Source: Deefgea piscis
Lineage (GTDB): Bacteria; Pseudomonadota; Gammaproteobacteria; Burkholderiales; Chitinibacteraceae
Assembly (NCBI RefSeq): GCF_019665785.1
Contig: NZ_CP081149.1
Span: forward strand, 682,001-746,000
Direction of reading: 5' to 3'
DNA length: 64,000 nt
A program made the position numbers and the translations under genes. Below the pieces are notes generated by a model that made no database searches, was not told the DNA's origin, and worked only from the letters and a program-made list of their open reading frames with translations. How positions within the stretch are numbered: the stretch's first letter is position 1; each line of letters begins with the position of its first letter. This document shows positions 35,821-44,983 of the stretch, in pieces.

Positions 35821-36849
35821 ATGCGTTCTCGTTTTAAACCCGCAGTAAAGCTCGATGATGTGGCAGCACATTCCGGCGTTTCGCCATCAACCGTATCTTT
35901 GTATATGCGACATCCAGATAAGGTTTCGGCGAAATCAGCAGAGAAAATTAGCCGAGCAATTGAAGAATTGGGCTATGTGCGAAATAAAATTGCCAGCCAA
36001 TTTACTGGCGGCGCTCGGTTGTCGATGGCGGTTATTGTGCCGTCGGTGGCGAATATTATTTTTGGTGAGGCGGTTCAGTTAATTGAAAAAATTGTGAGTG
36101 AAGAAGGTTTTCAGTTATTGATTGCATCGCATAACCACAGTCTTGAAAAAGAAGAAGCCCAAGTTCGGTCATTTTTGGAGTGGTCGCCCGCAGCGATTGC
36201 TTTGGCTGGTCCAGAGCATACGGATGCGACCATTAAGATGCTGCAGCAAAGTGGCGTACCTGTCGTACAGATGTGGCAGGTTGAGGGGCAACGATTCTCG
36301 GCTCAGGTGGGGGTTGATCATTTCTCGATTGGTTATCATGCCACGCGTTATTTGTATGAAACAGGCTGTCAGAAAGTGGCGTTTTTTACGACGCGATTTG
36401 AAGAGGATGTACGAGCAGGCAAGCGCTACACCGGCTATCTAAAGGCCGTCGCCGAGCAAGATCAGTTGCCGATTGTGGTTAATGTTCCGCAGTCGGACAA
36501 TATCTATACGGCAACACGTCCTTTGCTGTTGAAGACCATGATTAAAGAGCGTGGGCTTGATGGCATTGTTGCGTCCAATGATGGAATTGGTGCTGCGCTA
36601 TTAATTGAAGCGGCAGATAAAGGAATCGCAGTACCAGATAAGCTCAGTGTGCTCGGTTTTGGTGATTTTCCGATCAGCGCGCATCTGGCGCCTGCCAGTT
36701 TAAGTACGATTAATATTCACGCGCCTTGCATCGCAGAAACCACAGGAAAAATGATGCTGAGAATGAATCGCGATATTGATTATCAAGGAGATATTGTCGA
36801 TGTTGGTTATGAAATTATTCCTCGTGGTAGTACACGGCTGGTGATTTAG
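35821..36849 (+). CDS. LacI/GalR-family transcriptional regulator (342 aa)
   Basis: N-terminal helix-turn-helix and hinge (LDDVAAHSGVSPSTVSLYMR, then SAEKISRAIEELGYVRN) followed by a periplasmic-binding-like effector domain with AVIVPSVANIIFGEAV, DGIVASNDGIGAALL and LSVLGFGDFP. GntR-like subgroup, which generally senses sugar acids or their intermediates. Divergent from the sugar operon, so almost surely its repressor, acting at the two palindromes. AGGA is ten bases from ATG 35821 and one base from an ATG three codons earlier, so the start is uncertain by three codons. Confidence 0.9.
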   Translation: MRSRFKPAVKLDDVAAHSGVSPSTVSLYMRHPDKVSAKSAEKISRAIEELGYVRNKIASQFTGGARLSMAVIVPSVANIIFGEAVQLIEKIVSEEGFQLLIASHNHSLEKEEAQVRSFLEWSPAAIALAGPEHTDATIKMLQQSGVPVVQMWQVEGQRFSAQVGVDHFSIGYHATRYLYETGCQKVAFFTTRFEEDVRAGKRYTGYLKAVAEQDQLPIVVNVPQSDNIYTATRPLLLKTMIKERGLDGIVASNDGIGAALLIEAADKGIAVPDKLSVLGFGDFPISAHLAPASLSTINIHAPCIAETTGKMMLRMNRDIDYQGDIVDVGYEIIPRGSTRLVI

Positions 36850-36870
36850 TTTTTTCTGTATTGGCGCATC

Positions 36871-37647
36871 TTAAGGCTGCCAATCTTGGTAGGGTTTATG
36901 GACTTTGGCGTAGGCTTTTTCAAGCTCACCGCTGTCGCGGGCGGCTTTGATGGCTTTGCTGATGGCGTCATTGACGAAATCACCACGCTCATTGCAAGAA
37001 AAGAACAAGACATCGGGGTAGTCATCAAAGTGCGCACGGTGAATTTGTTTTAGTTTTAATTTTTTGATCAGATAGTCACTTTCTTCTTGTGCCCACAGCA
37101 CGCCAGCAATTCGGCCAGCATTGAGTTTTTTGAGTGATTGCTCAAGATTGATGACGCTGCGAGTTGGAAAGCCCCAGTCAGCAGGGGGGGCTTCAATTAG
37201 CGTGTTGGTGTCTTGGTTGGCTTGAATTACTTGTTGTTTGGTGACAATTTGGTTTTTGTTGGTGTACAGCACGAAGGTGACTTTACCGAGCATCTCTTTG
37301 GAATACTGATAAGGCGCAGCATTTTTTGCGCCATCTTTGATCTTCATCGTTGGAAAGCGAAAATCGGCATTTTTGTTATTGATGTCGAGGTAGACTCGTT
37401 TGACAGGTTCAAGGCTAAATTTGATTGTGCCGGCGGGATAAAATTGATTGATGACGGCGATGAGCTCAGGAAATGGTCCTGTTTTACTATTTTCTAAAAT
37501 TCCCGGTAATTCAATCGCGACACCGTGAAAGTTGGGTGCATTAATTGGAAAGGTGTAGTTGGTCGTCTTGATGCCATTGCAGTCATCAGCGTGGCTTGTT
37601 GTGAGGTGAGTCATGCCAAGTAGCAATACCAGTAATATTTTGCGCAT
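36871..37647 (-). CDS. Periplasmic solute-binding protein, SBP_bac_3-like (258 aa)
   Basis: Signal peptide (MRKILLVLLLGMTHLTTSHA) followed by a two-lobe binding domain resembling amino-acid-binding proteins; the C-terminal SGELEKAYAKVHKPYQDW matches the usual end of this family. Cysteines in DDCNGIK and SCNERGD could form a disulfide. No permease or ATPase adjacent. Many such orphan proteins occur in betaproteobacteria, with unknown ligand. GGAG precedes the start. Confidence 0.75.
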   Translation of the reverse strand: MRKILLVLLLGMTHLTTSHADDCNGIKTTNYTFPINAPNFHGVAIELPGILENSKTGPFPELIAVINQFYPAGTIKFSLEPVKRVYLDINNKNADFRFPTMKIKDGAKNAAPYQYSKEMLGKVTFVLYTNKNQIVTKQQVIQANQDTNTLIEAPPADWGFPTRSVINLEQSLKKLNAGRIAGVLWAQEESDYLIKKLKLKQIHRAHFDDYPDVLFFSCNERGDFVNDAISKAIKAARDSGELEKAYAKVHKPYQDWQP

Positions 37648-37880
37648 GTTGACCGGCTCCCAAACAAATCTTCGTGTTTAAGCATACAAAATTAGCAATG
37701 AAATAGACAGTTTTTGCTGGGGTTTCCATGGGGGGAGTTTCTTTACTGGTGTGCTGTAATTGATTGATGATATAAAAAAACTAACGAGTCGATGTAAATA
37801 TTTCATTTTAACTATCGATACATTGTGGCTAGAATAGCTCCTGTCAATTACACACAACGTTGTTCACAAGGAGCTACACC

Positions 37881-38444
37881 ATGGCCATTATCAATACTGT
37901 TATCAAACCTTTCAAAGCAACTGCTTACCACGAAGGCAAATTTGTTCCGGTTAGCGATGAAACGCTAAAAGGTAAGTGGTCGGTTGTTTTCTTTTACCCA
38001 GCTGACTTTACTTTTGTTTGCCCAACTGAGTTAGGCGACTTGGCTGATGTATACCCAGAATTCCAAAAAATGGGTGTTGAAGTGTACTCAGTATCCACTG
38101 ATACCCATTTCACCCACAAAGCTTGGCACGATGCATCTGACACCATCAAAAAAATCAACTACCCAATGATTGGTGATCCAACAGGTACGATTACTCGTAA
38201 CTTTGATGTGATGATCGAAGAAGAAGGCTTGGCATTGCGCGGTACTTTCGTGATCAACCCAGAAGGCGAGATCAAAGTTGCTGAAATTCATGACTTGGGT
38301 ATCGGCCGTGATGCCAAAGAATTGCTACGCAAAGTACAAGCAGCGCAATACGTTGCGAGCCATCCAGGTGAAGTTTGCCCAGCTAAATGGACACCAGGCG
38401 AAGACACTTTGAAGCCGTCTTTGGATTTAGTTGGCAAGATCTAA
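37881..38444 (+). CDS. ahpC: Alkyl hydroperoxide reductase subunit C, peroxiredoxin (187 aa)
   Basis: Typical 2-Cys peroxiredoxin reducing hydrogen peroxide and organic peroxides. Peroxidatic Cys near residue 47 in [12 protein letters not shown], resolving Cys near residue 166 in GEVCPAKW. Start at 37881 with AAGGAGC upstream. Followed by its reductase ahpF after 133 bases containing two hairpins. The promoter region 37780-37870 has several ATAG/CTAT fragments as in OxyR sites, but no convincing full site. Confidence 0.97.
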   Translation: MAIINTVIKPFKATAYHEGKFVPVSDETLKGKWSVVFFYPADFTFVCPTELGDLADVYPEFQKMGVEVYSVSTDTHFTHKAWHDASDTIKKINYPMIGDPTGTITRNFDVMIEEEGLALRGTFVINPEGEIKVAEIHDLGIGRDAKELLRKVQAAQYVASHPGEVCPAKWTPGEDTLKPSLDLVGKI

Positions 38445-38505
38445 GTCCTGCGCTGTAAACCCTCTGCTTTAGCGATCTAAATATTTAGATCAGTCTGTTA
38501 ATCCG

Positions 38506-38553
38506 TGCCGCCAGCGGCGGCATGGATTTCAGTGATCAAGCTTCGCTTGATCA
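38506..38553. repeat. Two hairpins between ahpC and ahpF
   Basis: TGCCGCC/GGCGGCA at 38506-38522 and TGATCAAGC/GCTTGATCA at 38533-38553, both perfect with three-base loops and no T-run. They probably protect ahpC mRNA or dampen ahpF expression, giving the excess of AhpC over AhpF that the enzyme pair needs. Confidence 0.65.
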
Positions 38554-38577
38554 GTGAAATTCAACCGGAGAATCCCC

Positions 38578-40125
38578 ATGCTCGATGCTCAAATTAGCGC
38601 CCAATTGCAGGGCTATCTCGAAAAACTACAATATCCGATCGAATTGATTGCTTCGTTGGACCAAAGTGCCGCCGCCAATGAAATGGGCACTTTATTGCAA
38701 GAAATCGCCGCTTTAAATTCTAAAGTTACTGTTCGTTTGGATGGCATTGCCGCCTTGCGCCCATCGTTTGCCATTGCTCGCCTTGGCGATGCGCCACGGG
38801 TGCATTTTGCCGGTATTCCCTTGGGTCATGAATTTACTTCTTTGGTCTTGGCTTTATTGCAAGTCGGTGGGCATCCGCCACGAGTGGATGATGCCACGAT
38901 TGCATCGATTAAATCATTGCCAGGCCCATTGAACTTTGTATCGTTTATTTCTTTGTCTTGCCACAACTGCCCTGATGTGGTGCAAGCCTTGAATTTATTG
39001 GCGGTGCTCAATCCAGCGATTACCCACACCATGGTCGATGGTGCTTTGTATCAAGATTATGTTGCTGAGCAGCGCGTAATGGCAGTACCAACCGTGTTGC
39101 TTAATGATCAGCCTTTTGGCCAAGGTCGGATGACGATTGAAGAAGTTGTGGCCAAGCTCGATACCCGCAGCGGTGAGCGTGCAGCACAAGACATCAATGC
39201 CAAAGCAGCGTTTGATGTGTTGGTGGTCGGTGGCGGCCCAGCCGGTGCTTCTGCTGCGGTATATGCCGCTCGTAAAGGAATTCGTACTGGCGTTGTCGCC
39301 GAGCGTTTTGGCGGTCAAGTGCTCGATACCATGGGCATTGAGAATTTTATTTCGGTTAAAGCCACCGAAGGCCCGAAATTGGCCAGCGCCTTAGAAAACC
39401 ATGTTCGTGAATACGATGTGGATATTATGAATTTGCAACGCGCAAGCAAATTAACCCCAGGCGATTTGATTGAAATTGAATTGGCTAACGGCGCTAAATT
39501 GCAAAGTCGCAGTGTGATTTTGTCGACGGGTGCGCGCTGGCGTGAAATGAATGTGCCGGGTGAGCAAGAATACCGTGGTCGTGGCGTAGCATACTGCCCG
39601 CATTGCGATGGTCCTTTATTTAAAGGCAAACGTGTGGCGGTGATTGGTGGCGGCAATTCCGGCGTCGAAGCGGCGATTGATTTGGCGGGGATTGTGAGTC
39701 ATGTGACCTTGCTTGAGTTTGGCGAACAAATGCGCGCTGATGCGGTATTGCAAAACAAATTGCGCAGCCTGCCGAATGTAACGATTTTGACGCAAGCGCA
39801 AACCACCGCAGTGATTGGCAATGGTGAAAAAGTAACTGCGCTTAATTACACCGATCGTGCTTCTGGAGAAGCGCGCAGCATTGAGCTAGAAGGCATCTTT
39901 GTGCAGATTGGCTTGTTGCCCAATACCGATTGGTTAAAAGGCGTGGTGGATTTAAGCCCGAGCGGCGAAATCATCGTCGATGCTCGTGGCCAGACTTCGG
40001 TACCGGGCGTATTTGCCGCCGGTGACGTGACCACCGTGCCGTTTAAGCAAATCATTATCGCCATGGGCGAAGGTGCCAAAGCCTCGTTATCAGCTTTTGA
40101 TCACCTGATTCGCAGCGGGCATTAA
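38578..40125 (+). CDS. ahpF: Alkyl hydroperoxide reductase subunit F (515 aa)
   Basis: FAD- and NADH-dependent disulfide reductase for AhpC. N-terminal tandem thioredoxin-like domain with a redox CxxC (SCHNCPD near residue 128), FAD-binding [19 protein letters not shown] near residue 215, a second CxxC (YCPHCDGP near residue 340) and the NAD motif [17 protein letters not shown]. Start with CGGAGA upstream. Full length and complete redox centres. Confidence 0.97.
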   Translation: MLDAQISAQLQGYLEKLQYPIELIASLDQSAAANEMGTLLQEIAALNSKVTVRLDGIAALRPSFAIARLGDAPRVHFAGIPLGHEFTSLVLALLQVGGHPPRVDDATIASIKSLPGPLNFVSFISLSCHNCPDVVQALNLLAVLNPAITHTMVDGALYQDYVAEQRVMAVPTVLLNDQPFGQGRMTIEEVVAKLDTRSGERAAQDINAKAAFDVLVVGGGPAGASAAVYAARKGIRTGVVAERFGGQVLDTMGIENFISVKATEGPKLASALENHVREYDVDIMNLQRASKLTPGDLIEIELANGAKLQSRSVILSTGARWREMNVPGEQEYRGRGVAYCPHCDGPLFKGKRVAVIGGGNSGVEAAIDLAGIVSHVTLLEFGEQMRADAVLQNKLRSLPNVTILTQAQTTAVIGNGEKVTALNYTDRASGEARSIELEGIFVQIGLLPNTDWLKGVVDLSPSGEIIVDARGQTSVPGVFAAGDVTTVPFKQIIIAMGEGAKASLSAFDHLIRSGH

Positions 40126-40145
40126 GCACAAGATTGAAATGACGT

Positions 40146-40175
40146 AAAAAACGAGGCCAAGCGCCTCGTTTTTTT
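40146..40175 (+). terminator. Rho-independent terminator of ahpF
   Basis: AAAAAACGAGGC/GCCTCGTTTTTT stem with T-run, 20 bases after the stop; symmetrical enough to work both ways. Confidence 0.92.
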
Positions 40176-40258
40176 ATGGGGTAAATTAAAACCAGCCGCC
40201 TCAAGTTTTTTGCTGCCTTATCTTGCTTGTAGTGCCATGTTGTTATGGGATTTTATTT

Positions 40259-40307
40259 AGGTATGTGACTGCAGGCTTTTATTTGTTTGGAGTGGCAGGC
40301 AATACTA
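40259..40307. repeat. 49-bp palindromic element, divergent copy
   Basis: AGGTAT...ATACTA at 49 bases with a CTGC/GCAG inner stem; 133 bases after ahpF, beyond its terminator. Right end degenerate. Confidence 0.5.
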
Positions 40308-40332
40308 TGATGTTCAGTGTCGAGTAGATAAC

Positions 40333-40363
40333 AAAAAACCCCGTAATCCTAAGATTGACGGGG
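40333..40363 (-). terminator. Rho-independent terminator of tRNA-Met
   Basis: Read on the minus strand: CCCCGT/ACGGGG stem followed by TTTTTT, about 37 bases beyond the tRNA 3' end. Confidence 0.88.
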
Positions 40364-40399
40364 CATTTGAATTCTCTGTGCTAGCCAGAGAATGGTAAC

Positions 40400-40476
40400 T
40401 GGTGGCTATGGCGGGACTCGAACCTGCGACCCCAGCATTATGAGTGCTGTGCTCTAACCAACTGAGCTACATAGCC
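40400..40476 (-). tRNA. tRNA-Met (CAT), elongator type
   Basis: 77 nt including encoded CCA. The acceptor GGCTATG pairs with CATAGCC, the D arm is AGCTCAGTTGGTTAGAGC, the anticodon loop is CTCATAA and the T arm is GCAGGTTCGAGTCCCGC. It closely matches E. coli elongator tRNA-Met; the initiator-type unpaired first base is not present. Confidence 0.96.
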
Positions 40477-40556
40477 AAGAGAGGGCGCTATTATCACCGA
40501 TGAATTTAGTCTTGGCAAGCCCTTTTTTAAAAATAATCAGATAAAACGCAAAATAT

Positions 40557-41870
40557 TTATAAAACCATCACCGCAACCCAACCAAACGCCATCAATGGCA
40601 GGTTGAAATGCAAGAAAGTCGGTACCGAAGTATCCCAAATATGGTTGTGCTGACCATCGACATTCAAACCAGCAGTTGGGCCCAGTGTTGAATCAGACGC
40701 TGGCGAGCCAGCATCTCCCAATGCACCCGCTGTGCCCACCAAGCAAACAATCGCTGCTGGGCTAAACCCGAGTTGCATCGCCAGCGGCACATAGATGGTG
40801 GCTAAGATAGGTACTGTTGAAAATGAAGAACCGATGCCCAATGTCACCACCAATCCGACCAGCAACATCAAAAACGCTGCCAGTGCTTTGCTATTGCCGA
40901 TTAGATCGGCCGATTGCGTGACCAAACTGGCCACATCGCCGGTGGCTTTGAGTACTTCGGCCATGCCAGAAGCAGCAATCATAATCAGGCCAATGCCGGC
41001 CATCATTTTCATGCCTTCGCTAAAGACACTATCAGCTTGTCGCCAAGGCACTGCGCCACCGAGCACACAAACGGTAAAGCCCGCTAGCGCGCCGAGCAAC
41101 ATCGAGTCAACGCACAGCTGCACGATAAAGGTCGTTACCATCGCCAGCACCGCCACGCCCAATGAGCGAGGCGTGTAGCGACTGTCTTCGCGCTCAACCG
41201 CTTTGAGCACGTTCATATCGTACTGGCGCGGTTTACGGTAAGTGACAAATACCGCGGTGAGTAAACCAAACAGCATCCCCAGTGCGGGCAGCGCCATCGC
41301 GTGCATCACATTCACGTGGGTGACATCTAAGCCTGATTTGGTAATGCTGCCCAATAAAATTTGGGTTAAGAAAATCTCGCCAAAACCAACAGGGAACAAC
41401 ATATACGGCGTAATCAAACCAAAAGTCATCACGCACGCCAATAAACGGCGGTCGACTTTAAATGTCGCCAGCGTAAATAGTAGCGGCGGAATCACCAAAG
41501 GAATAAACGCGATATGAATCGGTAAAATATTTTGCGATGAAATCGCCAGCGCCAAAACGGCCAACACAATGCCCCATTTAACTCGCTGGGTATTGCTGCT
41601 TTTGGCACTTAATTTGGCCAAGCCATCGGCCATCGCGTGCGGTAAACCGGATTCGGCCAGCGCCAAGGCAAAAGCACCGAGCAGCGCGTAAGACAGCGCA
41701 ATCCCTGCGCCACCACCGAGGCCGCCATTGAATGCGGCGATGGTTTTACTTAATTCTAATCCCCCGACCAATCCACCCACCACGGCACTAATGAGGATAC
41801 TGACCACCACATGAATGCGGCTCAATGAGAGCGCGAGCATCAGTGTTACTGCAATTAAAACGGCATTCAT
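40557..41870 (-). CDS. Na+/H+ antiporter-family membrane carrier (437 aa)
   Basis: About eleven to twelve transmembrane helices of the NhaC/YuiF-like ion-transporter superfamily. Recognisable segments include SSQNILPIHIAFIPLVIPPL, LGIGSSFSTVPILATIYVPL and GDAGSPASDSTLGPTAGLN, whose Asp/Ser residues line the transport site in relatives. YuiF-type members have been linked to amino-acid uptake as well, so substrate is open. Divergent from lysP. The ribosome site is weak. Confidence 0.8.
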   Translation of the reverse strand: MNAVLIAVTLMLALSLSRIHVVVSILISAVVGGLVGGLELSKTIAAFNGGLGGGAGIALSYALLGAFALALAESGLPHAMADGLAKLSAKSSNTQRVKWGIVLAVLALAISSQNILPIHIAFIPLVIPPLLFTLATFKVDRRLLACVMTFGLITPYMLFPVGFGEIFLTQILLGSITKSGLDVTHVNVMHAMALPALGMLFGLLTAVFVTYRKPRQYDMNVLKAVEREDSRYTPRSLGVAVLAMVTTFIVQLCVDSMLLGALAGFTVCVLGGAVPWRQADSVFSEGMKMMAGIGLIMIAASGMAEVLKATGDVASLVTQSADLIGNSKALAAFLMLLVGLVVTLGIGSSFSTVPILATIYVPLAMQLGFSPAAIVCLVGTAGALGDAGSPASDSTLGPTAGLNVDGQHNHIWDTSVPTFLHFNLPLMAFGWVAVMVL

Positions 41871-42071
41871 AAGTAAAAAGCTTGGTCAAAAAGATGCCAC
41901 TTTACCTGTAGTAGGGGGGAGTTGTTTAGAGAAAAATCATTAATTGATGTTTCGCTTGATTGCGTATATGGGATTTTATGGGTATTAGGAATCGATCTGA
42001 GCTGATACCATCTTGTCCCCTTGGGGGTGAAGATTGGTTTTGCTCCCCGTTTTATGTTCAAAGGATTTAGC

Positions 42072-43535
42072 ATGATCGCAGAGGAAGTCCAGACGGCACC
42101 CCACCTCAAACGCAATTTGCGTGTTCGTCATCTTTCCATGATTGCCATTGGTGGCTCGATTGGGACCGGTTTATTTGTGGCTTCGGGCGCGACGGTGGCC
42201 CAAGCGGGCGCTGGTGGCGCTTTGGCTGCTTATGCCGTAATCGGTTTGATGGTGTATTTCTTAATGACCAGCTTGGCCGAAATGGCCGCTTATATGCCGG
42301 TTTCAGGCTCATTCTCGACTTATGGGGCTAAATTTGTTGAGCCTGGTTTTGGCTTTGCCCTCGGGTGGAACTACTGGTACAACTGGGCGGTGACCATTGC
42401 CGTTGAATTGGCTGCGGCCAGCATGGTGATGAAGTTCTGGTTTCCAGACAGCTCAGGCCTGATGTGGAGCGCCTTGTTCCTCGCGATGATGTTTTCGCTC
42501 AACTACCTCTCGGTGAAAGGCTTTGGCGAAGCGGAATTTTGGTTCTCGCTGATTAAAGTCGTAACCGTGGTGATTTTTATTGTCACCGGTGTATTGATGA
42601 TTTTTGGCATCTTAAATGGCACGCACAGCGTTGGTTTTGAAAACTTCACCATGGGCGACGGTCCTTTTGTTGGTGGTTTCCCCGCGATGCTCGGGGTGGC
42701 GATGATTGCCGGGTTCTCATTCCAAGGCACTGAATTAGTCGGTATTGCCGCAGGCGAATCAGAAAACCCGCAAAAAAACATCCCGCGTGCGATCAAGCAA
42801 GTGTTTTGGCGTATCTTGCTGTTTTATGTATTGGCGATTTTCGTTATCGGTATGTTGATTCCCTATACTGACCCGAATTTGCTTAAAAGCGATTTAGCCA
42901 ATGTCGGTGTTAGTCCGTTTACCTTGGTGTTTCAAAACGCCGGCATTGCCTTTGCTGCGAGCGTGATGAACGCTGTGATTTTAACGGCGATTTTATCGGC
43001 CGGTAACTCAGGCATGTATGCCTCAAGCCGGATGCTGTATTCATTGGCTTCGGAAGGCAAAGCGCCAAAAATGTTCGCTAAATTGTCAAGCAACGGCGTG
43101 CCACGCAATGCTTTGTACGCCACTTGTTTGGTGGCAATGTTGTGCTTTTTTGCCTCGATTTTTGGTGAAAAAACCGTGTATTTATGGCTCTTGAGCACCT
43201 CAGGGATGACCGGTTTTATTGCTTGGCTTGGGATTGCGATTTGCCATTATCGCTTCCGTAAAGCGTATATCTTGCAAGGCCGCGACATTAATGATTTGCC
43301 GTATCGTTCGAAGTTTTATCCCTTTGGACCGATGTTTGCCTTTGCCTTGTGTATGGTGATTATGCTCGGCCAAAACTACCAAGCCTTTATGGCCGGTACC
43401 ATTGATTGGGGTAGCGTGGTTGCCACTTATATCGGGATTCCGTTGTTTTTGTTGATTTGGTTTAGCTATCGCTACAAAAACAAAACCAAATTTATCACGT
43501 ACGAAAAAATGGATTTAGACAGCCAGCGCGATTAA
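42072..43535 (+). CDS. lysP: Amino-acid permease, lysine-specific LysP-like (487 aa)
   Basis: Twelve-helix APC-superfamily permease. The IGGSIGTGLFVASG motif in helix 1, the EMAAYMPVSGSFSTYGAKFV segment, and GFSFQGTELVGIAAGESENP are characteristic of the AAT family. Length and layout fit LysP best (E. coli about 489 residues). Start at 42072 with AAGGA. Preceded by a 200-base divergent region with no recognisable lysine riboswitch. Other basic or neutral amino acids remain possible. Confidence 0.82.
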   Translation: MIAEEVQTAPHLKRNLRVRHLSMIAIGGSIGTGLFVASGATVAQAGAGGALAAYAVIGLMVYFLMTSLAEMAAYMPVSGSFSTYGAKFVEPGFGFALGWNYWYNWAVTIAVELAAASMVMKFWFPDSSGLMWSALFLAMMFSLNYLSVKGFGEAEFWFSLIKVVTVVIFIVTGVLMIFGILNGTHSVGFENFTMGDGPFVGGFPAMLGVAMIAGFSFQGTELVGIAAGESENPQKNIPRAIKQVFWRILLFYVLAIFVIGMLIPYTDPNLLKSDLANVGVSPFTLVFQNAGIAFAASVMNAVILTAILSAGNSGMYASSRMLYSLASEGKAPKMFAKLSSNGVPRNALYATCLVAMLCFFASIFGEKTVYLWLLSTSGMTGFIAWLGIAICHYRFRKAYILQGRDINDLPYRSKFYPFGPMFAFALCMVIMLGQNYQAFMAGTIDWGSVVATYIGIPLFLLIWFSYRYKNKTKFITYEKMDLDSQRD

Positions 43536-43551
43536 TCTCGCCAGCAAATGC

Positions 43552-43584
43552 AAAAATAGCCCCGCAGCGTCGGGGCTATTTTTT
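43552..43584 (+). terminator. Rho-independent terminator of lysP
   Basis: AAAATAGCCCCG/CGGGGCTATTTT stem followed by T residues, 16 bases after the stop. Confidence 0.93.
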
Positions 43585-43619
43585 GTCGAAAAAATCAAAG
43601 TGCAATATATGAATTATAT

Positions 43620-43668
43620 GGGTATTGCCTGCTATAGCTTGTAGATAATGACCTGCAATCAAATACAT
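43620..43668. repeat. 49-bp palindromic element, divergent copy
   Basis: GGGTAT...ATACAT at 49 bases, 84 bases after lysP, with imperfect inner pairing (TTGC/GCAA). Right end degenerate. Confidence 0.55.
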
Positions 43669-43677
43669 TGCTTTGCT

Positions 43678-43751
43678 AGGGTGGAATAAGCTCCGCGCAT
43701 TCCACCGGATCGTTGTGGACTAGGTGGAATGCACTTCGTTTATTCCACCCT
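43678..43751. repeat. GGTGGAATAAG-type palindrome
   Basis: An outer inverted repeat AGGGTGGAATAA/TTATTCCACCCT encloses GCATTCCACC/GGTGGAATGC. Repeats of this look are widespread in proteobacteria. It directly precedes the IS110 element; TTCCACCCTT recurs at 43808-43817. Confidence 0.8.
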
Positions 43752-43752
43752 T

Positions 43753-44983
43753 GTATCTTTCTCTCCGTGGTGGTTAGCTACTACCACACGAGGCGAAGTG
43801 AGTTTGGTTCCACCCTTAAGGCATTGACCTTGTTTTGTAGATTAAACCCTTCGCCTCACTTCTTTCGCCAAATCAGACACTGAACGGTAGCCAAGGGCTT
43901 TGACCCTGTATGCACAAGGCAAGTGGGCGAATTAGGCATTTTTACAGGAAGAATCTTCATGTTTTATCTCGGTATTGATGTTGCTAAAGCTAAACTCGAT
44001 TGTTACTTGTTAACTCAACTTGACCCACTCAAAGGCAAGGCCAAGGTCGTACCCAATACCGCCAAAGGCCTTGCTGATTTGCTGGCTTGGCTGACTAAAA
44101 ATCACATTCCGCATGACCAGCTGCACGTCTCAATGGAGGCCACTGGCGTGTATCACGAACTGGCCGCCACACTACTGCATGATGCAGGCGTTTGCGTCTC
44201 GATTGCCAATCCCGCACAAGTGAAGCATTTCGGCCAAGGCCTCGCGGTGCGTACCAAAACCGATGGCGTTGATAGCCAAGTTCTGGCGCGTTATTGCGCA
44301 ATGATTAAGCCTGCTGCGTGGCTGCCACCTCCGCCTGAAGCCCGCATTCTAAAAGGACTTCTGGCTCGCCGCGAAGCGATTTTGCAAGACTTACTCCGCG
44401 AAAAAAATCGGCAAGAAAAAGCCGAATCTACGGTGACGACCGAGCTGATTCATCAATCGATTAACGACAGTATTGTCTTTCTAAATGCTCAGCTCAAAAA
44501 GCTACAAAGCCAAATCGACGACCATATCGACCGTCATCCTGGCCTGAAAAACGACCTCAATTTACTGCAAACCATCCCAGCAATCGGCCCACAAAGTGGC
44601 ACGCAATTATTGGCGGTGATGCATACGCATCAATTCAATACGGCCGAACAATTGTCGGCCTATTTGGGCTTGGTGCCCGTCGAGCGGCAATCGGGGTCAT
44701 CGATTCTTGGGCGCGCCAAACTGTCTAAAGCTGGTCCTGCAAAGGTTCGTGCCGTGCTCTACATGGCTGCCATCGTCGCCACCAAATACAACCCCCACGT
44801 CAAAGCCTTATTTGAGCGTTTGCTTGCCCGAGGCAAGAGCAAAATGTCGGCGCTCGGTGCTTGCATGCGCAAATTAGTTCACCTGTGCTTCGGCGTACTG
44901 AAAACCCAGAAAAAGTATCAAGCTGAGTACCAAAATGCTTGACCGGCAAGACAGTATCTACGAATTGAGGTGTGGTTCATTCA
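43753..44983 (+). mobile_element. IS110-family insertion sequence (boundaries approximate)
   Basis: One intact DEDD transposase gene flanked upstream by up to about 200 non-coding bases and downstream by at most about 40. IS110 elements lack terminal inverted repeats, so I cannot fix the ends; the left end could be as far right as 43818. In IS110-group elements the non-coding left end encodes the bridge RNA that specifies target and donor; the stretch 43780-43945 has matching complementary segments (GGCGAA/TTCGCC twice, GTGAG/CTCAC, AGGG/CCCT). Confidence 0.75.
43959..44942 (+). CDS. IS110-family transposase (327 aa)
   Basis: N-terminal RuvC-like DEDD domain: Asp in YLGIDVAKAKLD, Glu in MEATGVYHEL, and two Asp in KTDGVDSQVLARY. 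A coiled middle region is followed by the Transposase_20 domain (LLQTIPAIGPQSGTQLLAVM, then QSGSSILGRAKLSKAG), which carries the catalytic serine. Length and motifs are complete, so it is probably functional. Start with AGGAAGA upstream. Confidence 0.95.
   Translation: MFYLGIDVAKAKLDCYLLTQLDPLKGKAKVVPNTAKGLADLLAWLTKNHIPHDQLHVSMEATGVYHELAATLLHDAGVCVSIANPAQVKHFGQGLAVRTKTDGVDSQVLARYCAMIKPAAWLPPPPEARILKGLLARREAILQDLLREKNRQEKAESTVTTELIHQSINDSIVFLNAQLKKLQSQIDDHIDRHPGLKNDLNLLQTIPAIGPQSGTQLLAVMHTHQFNTAEQLSAYLGLVPVERQSGSSILGRAKLSKAGPAKVRAVLYMAAIVATKYNPHVKALFERLLARGKSKMSALGACMRKLVHLCFGVLKTQKKYQAEYQNA

Noticed and set aside
37780..37880. OxyR site upstream of ahpC
   Set aside because: Only scattered ATAG/CTAT fragments; spacing does not fit the four-part consensus.
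41962..42010. GCGTAT...ATACCA at 49-base spacing
   Set aside because: Ends deviate, inner pairing is poor, and it lies between divergent promoters rather than at a 3' end; about one chance GTAT...ATAC pair is expected in 64 kb.
41871..42071. Possible lysine riboswitch ahead of lysP
   Set aside because: The region is too short and lacks the conserved lysine-riboswitch core; only small hairpins are visible.
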